The notes below the pieces were generated by a model. The model was not told where the DNA came from, did no database searches, and worked only from the letters and a program-made list of their open reading frames with translations. Positions 23,516 to 36,837 of a stretch of 64,000 bases of DNA are shown here, one piece after another. The translations under genes were made by a program, and so were the position numbers. Every line of letters begins with the position of its first letter. The stretch's first letter is position 1. The stretch lies in the NCBI GenBank assembly GCA_025506515.1, contig CM046444.1:117471930-117535929 (forward strand), read 5' to 3'. This stretch comes from Flaveria trinervia. Taxonomy: Eukaryota > Streptophyta > Magnoliopsida > Asterales > Asteraceae.

Positions 23516-25559
23516 AACTCAATCTTTAAGTTCTATTATAAAAATTATAGTAATAATTTTAATGTACCAAATACATTAAATTTGCAATTTATATTGTGAA
23601 TTATACATTTATTAATTATCTAAATAGTGTGTAACAATTTATGATTTATAAACAATTCTTTTCATAAAATTATAATGTGAATGATTATTTTATAATAAAT
23701 AACTAAATGGAAAAGTTTTATCAAAATTATTTAGTTATAAAATAACTTTTAATAAACTTATAAGGTTATAATAATAATTACGATAATATTAATAATAATA
23801 ATAATATTAGTAGCTCTTTATAAGGTTACTTAAAAATATTTAAAACTTAAATTTAGTAAGTTAAGGGGTTGTTTTGTAATTTTATAAACTTTAACTAGAA
23901 GTTTAAGGCATGAAATAATAAGAACCAAAATTTGTAGGGACCATTTGTGTAACAATTCAAAACCCACACCCCCTTTCCCCTCACAACCCGTTTTTCCGGT
24001 GGCCAGCTCCGGCGGCCCTCCGGCGACGCTCCGGCAACCTCCTATCACTCGAAATCGGCCATTTTTTTACCCCAAATCGTTCCAAATGCTACGAGTAACT
24101 ATTTCGAACATGAATATGATCTTAATATCGCTTAATTGTCGGTTACAAGTATCAAACGATTGAATGTCCGAAACCCTCTTAAACACACAGCCGTTTGAGA
24201 CTTAAACATCAATAATATCTCTAATCAAATCTAACACTCAATTGCACCTGAAACAAACCTAACCATAAAATTTCATCTCTTCCCTCTGTCGCGACCCGCA
24301 CAATACACGAACATATCATCTGGACTTCAAAACCTGAAATTGATAGAGGGCTTTTGCTTACCAAGACCTATGGAAGCTTTCTGCAACACGAATTTGATTA
24401 TCATCAACGTTTGAATCACGAACCAATTTCACCTTGGTCGCAGCTATTCTTATCACCATCTTCATCGAATCCAAACTCAAACACGTAAGTTTCCCATATC
24501 ATTATAATCGGTTTGACATGGGGAAACAAAGCCCTAATGTTAATTGGATTAACTCATACGATTCGGTGTTCAATTGGATCGAATTGAATTTTGGGTTCTT
24601 ATGGATTGGGGGTTATTCAAATAATGATTATTATTAATTAATTTGCATTCTAAAACAAGTTCTGGGCATCTGCCCCATCGGTTACAACCCTCAACTTTCA
24701 CACAAGGGTCCCGGGTTCGAACCCGGGGACCCCCTAAATTTTTTAACCATTAGTTGTTATCCATATTAACTTGCATAAAATCTTAATATATTATTTAGTT
24801 AAAAATAAAAATTATTTTGTTAATAAAAATAATTCAGAAATTATTAAGTTTTTTTAAAGATTCTAAAACTTATAATTCTTAAATTTAATTAGTTGTTTAA
24901 AACAATAATAAATGTTAAAAAAACATTATTAATTCTTTTATGTAATTTACATACTATAAATCTATTATGGTTCAAATTTAGGTTATTTCAAAACATTATA
25001 AATTTATATGTTAATAACTAAATATTCGTCTAATCATTTAACCATGTTATTTCATAATTAGTAATAAGTCTATTTCTTAACTTTTATTTAAACTATTTAA
25101 ACTAATAGAACAATATAATTTCTATTATTCTTTATTTAGAGTTTGATATTATAAAACCGTTATAAAGATTATAAAAACTTTAAAAAGTGACTTTAAATAA
25201 TGTTATATTATTTTGCAAGTCATATAATTAAGTATTCAATAAATCATCTTTTTCAATTTTAAATAATTAATTTCTAAATTAATTATTTCTTTTCACACAT
25301 CATATTTAATCCTCATTTATTTAAATTAACTAAATAAATAAATCATTCACTATCATTTTTATTCTTGATTGATTTCTATACCAACCTTATTAAACCAAAA
25401 CATAAACGCGTCATTATTTTACTTAATTATTTAAACCCCCAAAATTCCAATTGAAACCTTAGTTCACGTCTCATTGTTAATCTTATTAATCTTGGAACAT
25501 ATGCGTTTAGGTAACTTGTAACAGAAATCATTGGTGTCTCGTCTAGATTCTTATCATCA
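23516..25559 (+). repeat. repeat body between the inverted arms
   Basis: AT-rich with a GC-rich island (23940-24060, CCGGTGGCCAGCTCCGGCGG). Holds the block at 24340-24620 that recurs inverted at 27000-27450, and a B-box-like GGGTTCGAACCCGGGG at about 24711. No domain is recognised in the short frames. Confidence 0.55.
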
Positions 25560-26337
25560 TATTATTTACATCTTGTGAGTTTTCCATGTGAGTTTTCCAT
25601 GTGAGTTTCTCATGCCCCCTTTTCACTTTATTTCACATCTTTTGGGGTGAAACATGTTAGCTTTATAAATTTACACTTGTAACTATCTTGAGACTTGTAA
25701 ATGCACATGCAATTCATCTTTATATTTTTGTCATTGTTATTTATGTTAATGTAAGTCTTATATGAGATACATATTTTGTTTACAATCATTAACTATTGCT
25801 AGCCTAGTGACGTCTTAGATCTTTGGGCCTGACAAGCCTACTTGGTGCTAAAGTCGATGTATTGCCGACTCCTGATGACGTATGCTTGTTCATCATGGGA
25901 ACCAAGTACACTTAGCCAATCTTATATACTTGTAATCAAGTCGAGGTTTGGTTGTAACTGTATGTATTCTATGAGCTTGCTAACTTGTAACCATGGACAT
26001 GAATTGCTACTTGTAACCCTTTTACATATATATACTTATGCGTGTGTTTAAACCATGGGAACTCACCAACTTTATAGTTGACCTCTTTATTTTTAACATG
26101 TTTCAGGTTTCCTACTTGAAGATCTTCTTGTGCTCATATAGGACTTGGACCTAGACTAATTGAAAGACTTATGTTTTTGGTTGTATTTTGATTGCTATGT
26201 TATTATTTTATTTGTCTTGTAATGTTTATTAAATAATGATATTTAATAATATTTCAACTTAATTAGTTCCATGTGCTATGAGCAATCGTCTCCCATTCGT
26301 CCGCCCCGATGATTCCGCCGTCGGTCGGGGTGTGACA
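25560..26337 (-). repeat. right arm of the long inverted repeat
   Basis: Ends GATTCCGCCGTCGGTCGGGG TGTGACA, the inverse of the 22746 end. Includes GGTCAACTATAAAGTTGG on the minus strand, matching GGTCAACTGTAAAGTTAG at about 23017. Confidence 0.8.
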
Positions 26338-28140
26338 TGTCAAATAAGTATATAATGGAGATTAATAAGAATAATATACGTCATTCCAAGATAAAACATC
26401 ACAGGGACCTAAATATATAAGTATTACAAGATTTAGGATAATAATAAGGTTAACGATTTAATGTGAACTAGGGTATTAGAATTTGGGGGATTTTCATAAA
26501 GTTAGTAAATTCTTATAAAAATACCATTCATGAAATTTATAAAATTATTTTTAAGGAAATTGATCCTTTGTAAATAACTTGTGATTTTATTCATAAAATA
26601 TATTTAAATTCTATAGTTATCATGATAAATCCTTAAACAAAGATAACATAATGTCTAATATTAATTTAATATCTTAAAGTATTATATAACAATCTAATTT
26701 TAATAAAATATTTAGCCATTATATTTCTAAATAATTTTTATATTAAATATTAAAATATTTTACAAGAATAACTTTCTAAGAAAATATTTAGACGACTTTA
26801 AAAATATTTGAAATCTATAAAAGTTTTTTTATATTTATTATAAAATTTTCATAAAAAAATTAAAGCCAAAAAGGCTTAAAAAAAAATTACATAAGGGTGC
26901 CCGTGTTCAAACCCGGGACCTCATGAATATGGGGGCAAGAATTAACCAGTGAACCAAGGCTCTCAGCCGCGGTTTATTTGGGTTTTAAAAGGTTAAAAAC
27001 ATAAACAGAAGAAAACCCCAATTCCTTATGAACCCTAGTTCCAAAATCCCTAAAATTGAACCTTAATTCGTTAATGTAAGAGTCTGTAATCATGGGGCTT
27101 TTGTTTCCCATGCTTAATCGAGCTACATGTATTTAATTTACCCGAATACGTTTGAATTGAAGGTGGACTCAACGATGAGCAAGTCGCAGCCACGTATAGA
27201 TCGAATTGATGCTCAAATGATGATGATAGACGAATTCGTTGCACAGAAAACTTCTAATGGTCTTGAATAGGGAAAGCCCTCTGTCAATTTCTGTTTAAAT
27301 CACTCGGAAGGTGGGTTTCGACTATGTTGCAACCTTGCGATGAAGGTGATGATTGATTTCGATGTTTTTGTTTGTTTCAGGTGAAATTATGTTGTACAAG
27401 TTTAGGAATGGATAGATGATTGATTAGGTTAAGTTAATTCGATTATTATTGAGTTTTAAATGCTCAAATGGCTCTAAGATTAAGAGCTTCGGTTACTCGA
27501 TTGGTTTGGATTCATAACCGACATTTCAACTCAATCAAAGCGCATAACCGTGCTCGATTCATGTTCGCGAACCGGTTGGTAACGATTTCAATTCATTATT
27601 TCAACGCTTTTGGTGAGTTTTGGAGGTGGCCAGAGCTCGGCCGGAGCTCCTGCCAGAATTACAGGGTGAGAGGAAGGTTTGGGTTTCTTTTAATAAATTA
27701 CACAAATGGCCCCTGTAATGTAGGGTTTGTTATTTTATGTTAGAAACTTTAAATTCAAGTTTCAAAAATTACATAAATACCTCCTAAACTTAATTTTAGT
27801 TTAAATTTTAACTAATTTATTAATTTCTAAGTATTTATAATTATTATTATTATTTATATTACTATCATTAATATTATAGTTATTATTATTATTATTATTA
27901 TTATTATTTTAGTTATTATTATTAGTATTATTATCATTATTATAACTTTTATTATTGTTACTATTATTAATATTAACATAATCAATATTATTTGATATTT
28001 TTATTTTTAACTATCATACATTAAAAGTTAATGATAATTAAAAAGAATAAGCATAAATTACACATGAGTTCCATAAAATAACAAACCCTAAAATAAGCAT
28101 AAATAAGCATAAATTAAAACGAAGTTAACTTTTAGTTAAC
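26338..28140 (-). repeat. second, inverted copy of the repeat body
   Basis: On the minus strand it carries, in order, the GGGGCCATTTGTGTAAT segment (about 27710), a GAGCTCCGGCCGAGCTC island (about 27640), GAAATTGACAGAGGGCTTT (about 27270) and GGTCCCGGGTTTGAACACGG (about 26900). These correspond to 23935, 24000, 24337 and 24705. An ATT-rich microsatellite lies at 27839-27975. Confidence 0.65.
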
Positions 28141-28321
28141 AAAAATACGATATGTTACAATCACAATCTTCTTGCACCCCATTTTCATCTGTACCGATCT
28201 TCATGATTCTCGGATGAAAACCCTAATTTTGATTGCTCATCTTAAAGTCATTCGTCATTACAATTTCTTCGAGTACTGTGGTATATGCATAAATGCATAC
28301 TTACACGAGAAAGATCAAGAC

Positions 28322-28530
28322 TATTTGTTGGTTTTGATTGTTGTTTGTTGGTTTAATTGTTGGTTTTGATTGTTGTTTGTTGGTTTAATTGTTGGTTTTG
28401 ATTGTTGTTTGTTGGTTTTGATTGTTGTTTGTTGGTTTAATTGTTGGTTTTGATTGTTGTTTGTTGGTTTAATTGTTGGTTTTGATTGTTGTTTGTTGGT
28501 TTAATTGTTGGTTTTGATTGTTGTTTGTTG
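28322..28530. repeat. 32-bp minisatellite
   Basis: About six tandem units of GATTGTTGTTTGTTGG TTTAATTGTTGGTTTT, one unit shortened to 20 bp. Near-identical units imply recent slippage or unequal exchange. Confidence 0.9.
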
Positions 28531-30769
28531 GCACCGGTGAACTTGCAAGCGCCGAGCCCTCACACCCATCGTCTCCGGTTCGGTTTCTTGTTCTCCAATT
28601 CAGATGGCCATTGCACAACAGCAGACACAATGCTTGGTTCTGTTACTATTCTGAAGCCTTTTTCTCTAATGTTGACTCTTGAACCCCGTGAAGTTGACCG
28701 ATTAACAGACTTAACAAGATTAGTTTAATTATATATATTAATGTATTAGTTATTTTTAAAGTTTAAAAAACAGATTTTGTTTAATTACATAATATTTCAG
28801 CATTCTCCAGATGTTAAAAAATAAATATTTTTTTTTTGTAGACTGCAGACATTTGGTTCACATCTTCTGCTGCAGATGTCTGCAGATGTGGTTCGAATAC
28901 TGCAAACGTTTTTCTGAAGAAAAAAAATAAACAAAAGTTTAGTTTATATTTTAGGTATCTTTATGACTTATGATTGAAGATCAATTTGGTCTCTTAAATT
29001 AAGAGCGCAAAAGTAAAGGGCAAAATGATAACAATAACACATAGTCAAACGATGACGCTGCCTTTAGTGGACCTGGAGATTTTATAACTAAATATTTGAC
29101 TTTTTGCAACTCGTGACGGAGATAAGATTCTTTTTTAAACCAAAAGAAAACATCCTTATTTTAAAAACAGGTTTTCATTATATGAAATCGACTAAAAATA
29201 TTAATTTGAACTAGAATATTTCTCCTTATGCATTGCGGTGATATTATACATGACGTGATAAAATACTGATTAATTATATTTGATCTGATTTGTTTCCGAA
29301 CTAAATTTACATTAAAACATATAGTAACTCTAATATTTACCGTTGAATAAAAATATACATATAAAAACACGTGTGGTGGCGCCGTATGCAATGTGATAAA
29401 GCATAGATTATAATCATCCCGACTCGTTTTCAAACTAAATTTATGTTGAAAAGTAAAGTAACTCGGATTTATACTGTTTAAAAATAAATATTCCAAAGAT
29501 GAGAGGTGAGAGTTGGCTAATGACAAATACCACGGTTTTTTCTTGCTAAAGTTATAAACAAGGACAAAGACATTATAAATAAAATATTTAAAAAATGCAA
29601 CGCAACAGAGAAAAGAAGAAAAAGATTGGGCTTAATGGGATTTGAACTTAGGTACTTTTGCTTAAAAAAAGTAAACAAATTTAAAATGGGTTATTAGATT
29701 TTAATAATTTTAACATTCATTTATTGGCTAAGATTAATACAACTTAATAAATATTTACATACACTTTCAAATTTAATCTTATTTTCCTCCAACGATTTCA
29801 TGTTAACTGAGAGTTAAACCCAGTTGGGTTTTTTTTCCTTAAGAAACGCAACAAACTTTGAGCTTATTTTCAACTCCGCCACCGCTCAGCCTTCATCAAG
29901 TATGTTTTTTGGCGTCTAACCTCTATTGTCACTTGAAATCTACATCCAGCTAGTCAAGTGGTTCAGGCCGGAAAATAAAGATTGATAAATTTTAGGGTGC
30001 AAAAGTTTTAGATTGAGGAAACTGATGGTAGATTTTAATTTTATGCTTAATGTTTTGATCAAATAAGTAGTCCACGTCATAAAATAATAGTCTAACTAAC
30101 AACTAATAATATACTTACACATTGTCTTGGTTTAAAGTTTTATTCTATGCAAAAAAATGCTTAAGGTTGATCAAGATGTTGATTTCTTCTAATGGGGTTG
30201 ATGGTGTGGATCCAATAGTGAAAACAAATATGTATACCCGATTAAAATAACATATGTGCTCCGAAGTAGAGTCGAACTCGGATATTTGCCGCTCAAAAAA
30301 AAAGAAAAAACAATTATATAATTAAAAGGTTTTTGATAGACATCTTAATATCTCAACACAAGATTGCTAAACAATGCTAAACACCTTAAGTGCTAATGAT
30401 ATAGATTTATGTCTATTGATTTGAATTTGAATAATAGTTATCCAACTGACAATTCATCAAACGGTTATATAACTTGCAATTTCTGTTACGTGTTTCTCTC
30501 CCAAAATTCTTGATTAGCTTTGATATACTAAGTACTATATAACTATATTATACGATTCTCGCACTTATGTTATTGATTTTCGTTTATTTTATTATACGAT
30601 TCTGGCACTTATGTTATTGATTTTCGTTTATTTAAACCAAAAAGAAAAAAATAAATCAAAACTATTTTTCTATTTCCCCTGTTTGACTAATATCATTTAC
30701 AAGAATATTAATTTAAAAGAAAGATGAACAAAACCGAATTTACTTGTATAATTACCACAACTCAAAATC
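28531..30769. other. intergenic between the repeat cluster and the CFL1-like gene
   Basis: No gene recognised. 29160-29500 holds two imperfect ~140-bp repeats (CGAACTAAATTTACATT / CAAACTAAATTTATGTT). 28840-28910 has TGCAGATGTCTGCAGATGTGG motifs of MITE character. Two near-identical 40-bp blocks (CTTATGTTATTGATTTTCG) occur at about 30560-30630. Confidence 0.45.
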
Positions 30770-32333
30770 TCAAATGGAGATGTTAAGATCGATCCTGGGC
30801 TTCTTCATAGCGGTAGGCGATGGCACAGTCATGTTGCATCGCGGACACCTCGGGTTGCTTCGCGATATCAGCACATACAGCAAACAACTCGGGCAACCCG
30901 CAGCATAAGCTTGAGAAGATCGCTCATCATCGTCATCAATCACCATTGTCTCTTTAACAACAGAACTCGAAGAGTTTGAATTCGGCGAAGAACATGATCT
31001 CGGGATTGACACAGATCGCTTCTTGATCGTCTCACGCTCAGCGCGCTCAAGAGCTGATTTCACTTTATCAAGAGTGCACACACTTCTGTAAGCAGGTGGT
31101 GAGGATGATAAACTGACCAGATTAAGGTCTAAACTCGTGTCGTCGAACAGATTCAAAGGCTTTTTCGACGATGGTGGGAAGTTGAGATCCTGCAGCTTTG
31201 AAACTGCGTGCTCGATACCTTGCTGTTTATGATCAGATGATGATGATGATGTTGTGTTTGGTGATTTGCATCTCTGAAGATAAACTTTACCTGACTGCAT
31301 TCAATCAATCATCAAAGAAACTGAAATCAAATTACGATCGATTGATTGATTGATTGATGATCGATCACTTGATCAGGTGATTACTGATCAGATTAATCGA
31401 TGAAAAAACACACGATTACATGAAATGAAGTACATTCGCCATTAATGAGATCAACAAATGGATAATTACAAAGTTATGACTGCAAATGAACAAGTACGCA
31501 TCAATGCTGTCATAAATGTATGCATTCCTAACAATCTGCCCCCTTAAATTACGAACTACACTTTACGAACGTTATTATAATAATAAATTCGAGTGCCTCA
31601 TTAATTGCTCATCAACAACATCTGTTCATACACGAACACCTAAAACAATTTTAAAATCAATTATTCATGATCAACGAACGATCATTTTCCACCACATGAA
31701 CCATAAACCGGATAATTTTCCACATAATCACCGAAAATTTGCTCTATTTCGCTAAATTAGGTCATCGATCATCCATCAGTGAACAATAATTTCAGATCGT
31801 TAATCATATATTCATATAATCATATCAGCAAAAATTATCACACAAATCGTGAAATTAACTGAATTACAGAGCAAATATCAAGGATTAATCACACAAAACG
31901 AGCTAGAATCGAACAAAATCGACTATCGATTGCGTAAAGCGTTAATCGAACAAAATCGACGATCGATTACGCGAAACAATACAACATCGAGAAAACAGAA
32001 CTAATCGAGCAAAATCAACAATTCAACCACAAAAAAACGAGCTAGAACATCGTAGACACATAATCAAACAGTAGAATCAATTATCAATCAATCAACTATC
32101 AAGTTCAACTACAAACGCAATCGAATCAAACGATTTACCTTCAAATCGAGTCGTTTCTCGAAGCCTGAAGGAACATGTAAATCTAGGTCAAGCTCCTTCG
32201 CGGAGTCGAGGTCTGAGCCACCACCGCCTCCGAGCAAATCACGAGTGATAAGAGCCGTCGATTTCGAATCGTTCATTATCGCTTGCTGTTGGTTCATCAC
32301 AGAGCAGAGATACGTCACGTCGGTGACCATCAC
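30770..32333 (-). CDS. CFL1/GIR-like EAR-motif repressor with a C4 zinc-ribbon-like C terminus, two exons
   Basis: Exon 1 is 32139-32333 (65 codons, donor AAG followed by GTAAAT) and exon 2 is 30770-31294 (acceptor TGCAG), giving 239 aa across an 844-bp intron. The join reads GFEKRLDLK-SGKVYLQRC (about residues 57-74), which resembles the WW-like segment of CURLY FLAG LEAF 1 proteins but lacks both tryptophans. EAR-type repression motifs are seen: LDLDL at 48-52, LDLNL at 120-124 and a C-terminal IDLNI. A zinc-ribbon-like motif, CPSC...CPRC, has cysteines at 199, 202, 215 and 218; the same C-terminal block is found in CFL1 and in GL2-interacting repressors (GIR1/2). Those proteins bind HD-ZIP IV factors and repress epidermal or cuticle genes, so by inference this one acts in the nucleus as a co-repressor adaptor. 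Serine-rich linkers lie between the motifs. Family assignment is by motif memory, not by search. Confidence 0.75.
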
Positions 32334-32447
32334 GGTGCCGATTGTTCTTCCGATGAAGGTGCGGCGGAGCTACGGCGGAGATACGGTGGTTGATCGCCGG
32401 AGAGATTGAGGATTTGTGAATGAATAATGGAGTCCGTTACATGTGTC

Positions 32448-32454
32448 TATATAG
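32448..32454 (-). promoter_or_regulatory. TATA box of the CFL1/GIR-like gene
   Basis: The minus strand reads CCCTATATAGAC here, about 115 bp upstream of the start codon at 32333, preceded by a pyrimidine-rich stretch (TCTTCTCTCTCAACC). That placement suits a plant TATA box with a leader of roughly 85 nt. No transcript evidence is available. Confidence 0.5.
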
Positions 32455-32459
32455 GGGAG

Positions 32460-33237
32460 GTTGAGAGAGAAGACTATAATTATTATTGCTAGTAAATTTG
32501 CAATTAATGAGTACCATCTCCCTCGTATTAATATTAATTAAATGTTGAAATCTACTCCAACTATTAATATCTAAAATGTGTTAGTAATTGTGTTTTCAAA
32601 GTTTAAGCCGGTGTGATAGGAAATTCAAATATTAATATATTGGTGAGTGTCATTTAAGAAATATTGAAAATAATATATGGTACTCGTTTGGTGTGAATTT
32701 TTTTTTAAAAATAGTTTGGTTATGCTCACATCATGCATTTTGACTTGAATTTCTATTTTGCAAACTTTTGCAACTTCATGACGGTTCCTGTAATATGTCT
32801 ATACGGTTTCCGGTTAGGTTCGGGTTCTAAACCCGAGTACGTGTTTGAAAAAGATATACCAATGAAAGTTTTAATTCTAATGAAATATTAAGTTATTTTA
32901 TGGAGGCTTGTGGTCGTACATTCTTGTTAAACTCCAATACATCATTGATTCCAAACCTTCACAAATCAAAGCAAACAAACCCGTCCAAATACACTATTGC
33001 AGAACTATGTTCATTGACATCACATCAGGTTGTTATTGTGGTTTGTAAATTATTGATTTGCTTTTTTTAATTGATCATCACATCATGTCGTTATTTTAGA
33101 TTCTTTAATAAAATCGGTTCCAAACCCTTTTTCAACAACACCAGAATCGGTTTACCCGATTAAGAGCCGAACCGATTACCTTACCATAGAGTTTGGTTCC
33201 ATCTTTCTTATTTAGGCTATCTGGTTCTCAGTTCCAA
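32460..33237. other. intergenic, no gene recognised
   Basis: Nothing beyond the promoter of the CFL1-like gene. Confidence 0.4.
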
Positions 33238-33776
33238 CTAGTAATTAAGCCCTCCTGCGTTGCAGCGGGGACGTAAAATGGTGGCAAGTAGCATCGATGT
33301 TATATAAGTGTCAACGACTACCAATACCGGTAAAACTTGTATTAAAAATACATTAAATGAATATAACAAAATCAAACGAAAAGTATACCTATAAACATTA
33401 AACCACACACATGACACATAAAACATGAAAAACAATAATTAAGTCAATCTAGAACTCGTGTATTGTGAATTTGTGACGGTGCCATTAAACGAGAAAAAAT
33501 AAACGTAAAAACGTTGAACCACACGTGTAAGTCACATCGTATTAACTTGTAAAATTTAGACCGAAACGAAAAAGTTATAAAAGATGAAAAGTGTAGGGGA
33601 ACAAATTTGAAAGTAAATATTAGTTGAGGACTAAATTGGAAAAATATGTAAGAGTTTGACTTAGTATAGAAAAATCAAAGATTAAAGAAAAGATAAAGAC
33701 AAAAAATGACACAACCCATCAAACATATTGTACAACTAACCAAGCATAAGTAAGTTGGTAATTAGTATATTATAAA
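33238..33776 (-). mobile_element. non-autonomous Helitron
   Basis: Minus-strand 3' end: a GC hairpin (CGCTGCAACGCAGG) about 12 bases before a terminal CTAG followed by T. The 5' end near 33776 reads TTTATAATATACTAATTACC, close to the TCTATAATATACTAA-type start. No coding. 539 bp. Confidence 0.7.
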
Positions 33777-36700
33777 TCGCTTCAGGTTCAGTTCTAGCCA
33801 GTTCAAACTGGGTTACACACACCTACGTGTTGTATAGACCTATATACGTGTATAGGGAGTCGTATGGGATTATATGCGGCGTATAGCCCTCCGACAGCCC
33901 TCTGAATTTTTCTCGTTTTTAGTGACGTCAACCTTATGCGTCTCGTATAGCCTTACACAAGGCGTATGGAGGGTTGTCAAATTATAAGGGTGTGTGTCTT
34001 AATATTAGTACTCTATTTTTAATGTAGCATCCACGAGTGAAGATGTTGATTAAAAAAGTTAATCTTATCATGATGGATAGCCTTGTGGGAAACAAAGACA
34101 AGCATCGGCTAAAACTATTTTGGTCTTTGATTAGTTGCATTGTGAGCTTTTAAATCTATCATAGGTAGTATTATGCTCAATCATGTCAAGTATCCTTACA
34201 AACACCTTTCGTTTATTGCAAAAGTCGTCTTTTATCATAATAAAAGATTGGATTTAACCAATAAGTCATAAAATAAACACTCTTTACATGACCATCTTAT
34301 CCTAATGACCATCAATTACTTTCTATATTTGATGCATACGTGATTTTAATGTGTGACATTTGTCTAAATTCGTCATTAGTATCTCAAAATTAGAGGTAGG
34401 AAATATGATGTCATATTGTGAGAGAAAGAAAGACTTTAAGACTTTCATATTTTCATGAATCATGAGTTGTTGTGGATGATCATTTGGGCTTCTACTTGTT
34501 CATGTTCATTCATATCATGTATATTTAATCCACCGGTGCGTTTCTCTTTTGCCTATTAAGAGCATTATTGTAAAGCAATTTGCATAAGAAGCTTGACATC
34601 CACATAAACTTTTAAACATGATTGCAACATTATATTTTGCTTGATCAAGTTGTTGCTTCAAATTATAAATGAGTAAAAGTTTGTATCTTTTGTTCAACTA
34701 GAAAACAAAATGACTAAAACTTTGAGTTATTATATATATAATCAAAGATTATGATATCTGGTAGATTTTAATTATTTATAAATTATATTACAAAAAATGA
34801 CATTTGCTTTTATATTTAGTTTCACTTTTCAACCTTAATTTTACTAATTTCACTAAACAACATTTCTATCCTGAGTTGTGTTCATCTTTGATTCTTTAAT
34901 CTATTTATCGTTAGTTTATATAATTATCATATGGGGGTAAATATGTAATTTTATATCCCCTTGTTAGTTCATAATCTTCCCGTCCAACTATCTTTTTTGA
35001 AATTTCTCTACTTCTCTTTCACCTCTATTATGTGATATAATCAAAGGAGATGGTGTTTAGCTAGTGTGGTAAACAAGCAATGATATGAACATCTTGGACC
35101 CCTAAATCCAAGTAGACGATTCTATTCTTCTACGCAAGGTATGGTTCTATTCTTGTTGACGCTTTTATTCTTGTCGATTATGTATCTTGTCAACGATTTT
35201 ATTCTTGACAATGGTGTTCTGCAGTTTTGTTTACTTATTCCATCCTACTTTAGCCTTTTTATGTCAAGTTATTTTCCCTAATTTGTATTTTTAATTTTTA
35301 GTTCCCCATTTGATTTGTTAAAGTGTTCTAACATAACTCTCCTCATTGTGTGTTGTGTTGTAAGTGACCAACCCCTTAAACGGTCATGCAATTGGAATGA
35401 GAACATTCTAGGCTCTTGATTGTAAGATCTCACCAGATTAATTTTTAGTTACGGTTCAAAGTGCAAATTCATTAGAAGATGACTGAGAAATGTGCCAAAG
35501 TCTACTAAGATCAAAGAATGATCTTGAAGTTGCGATGGATAAGCTTGAAGCAAAATTGAGATCAAGTGAAGATGAGGCAAGACAAATGAGAAGATATTTG
35601 AGATGTACTTGGATTGGTTTTCTTACTTATTTGTTATTTTTGTTGTCACCATTTTGTGATTTCCAATTTGCTTAGACTATCGCATATATCAGCCATGTTG
35701 TAACCAGCATTAGATTGTTAAATGTGATATCTACCCATATCGAGTTGCATACGTGGCAGCAAGATCCGAAGGGTTTAACCAGATACACAAACAAATAGGA
35801 GATGAAATTACGCATCTATCCTCATATGATAACCATATGAGGTAATTTAACAGTGTGAACTAACAACGGTTCGGCTAAATGACCAACGATGAAACAAACA
35901 ATGTATATAAAGGTTGTCTAGTGTTATTAGTAAAAATAAAAGATAAAAATAAAATTAGTTGTAAAGATAAAGATTTCTTTATGTAATTTATCCTTTTATT
36001 TTTATAGTGTTTACATAAGTGAACAAGCAAGACTGACTTTGATGGTATATAGACATATTTAGTTAATCTCGTGTCATACTTAGGTAGTAAATAAATGTGT
36101 TTCGTTAATTTATGTGTTAGCTTAAATCTTTTTACTCTTTTTAATGTACTTCTATCTCTTATATATGGCGATAATATATGCATCACACAAAGCATGTTAC
36201 GATATGAAAATAGTCACATATACTATGAATTATGTTATGAAATCTTATTTTAGAACATCTTAAAAGTCATAAATTATATTTCATACACCCTTATTACTTA
36301 TTGTAGATTTAAGGGTCGTAATTACTTTCACGACCTATGATACAACTTTATATATATGGGTTAAAAGTTTATGCTTTTAACAAAAATTAAAATAATAATA
36401 TAAAAAAATCGTGTTTATGTATATAACATTTTCAGTATTGTCAATGAGCTCCAAATTAATTGGTTTTGATAAATGCGTCCCATCATTTTTGAAGTGCAGG
36501 TTATCGGTTCGAGTTTCATTTAAGTACGTTACAGGTTTTATCATCGTGGACTTTTGGGTGGTGGTTTCTCCTGAAATACTAAGCGGACTAGATCACCAGT
36601 ATTGGTTATGTTCGCGGGAGTTGGTAGGTTTTTTCTATTGAGTTTACACACATGTCTTTTAATAATTATTATCAAACTATTGTCAATATATGAGTTTCAA

Positions 36701-36837
36701 ATATAAAAAAAAACATTAAAGTGCATTAAAAAAATTAAAATGAAGCGGAGGTGGAGCTTGACGTGGTAGGTCATTTAATCCGAAGGATTTAGGAAGAGAA
36801 GTGGATGAAGTAACCAAGTTGACGTTAATTTATGCAT
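33777..36837. other. intergenic, no confident gene
   Basis: Contains GTATAGxCGTATxG-rich sequence at 33825-33970, the coiled-coil-like frame at 35490-35675, and otherwise AT-rich filler. Confidence 0.4.
35490..35675 (+). pseudogene. short coiled-coil-like fragment, possible gene remnant
   Basis: A 61-codon frame whose first 37 residues (QSLLRSKNDLEVAMDKLEAK continuing to RSSEDEARQMRR) are charged with a heptad-like pattern, unlike the surrounding translated AT-rich DNA. The remainder is hydrophobic intron-like sequence and then a stop. It could be a captured or orphan exon of a coiled-coil protein. I do not recognise the parent gene. Confidence 0.3.

Noticed and set aside
24690..24740. Possible tRNA gene (GGGTTCGAACCCGGGG)
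   Set aside because: Only a T-arm-like B box is seen; no acceptor stem or anticodon arm closes around it.
29161..29526. 121-aa minus-strand frame
   Set aside because: Composed of two diverged DNA repeats, no domain, surrounding sequence is repeat DNA.
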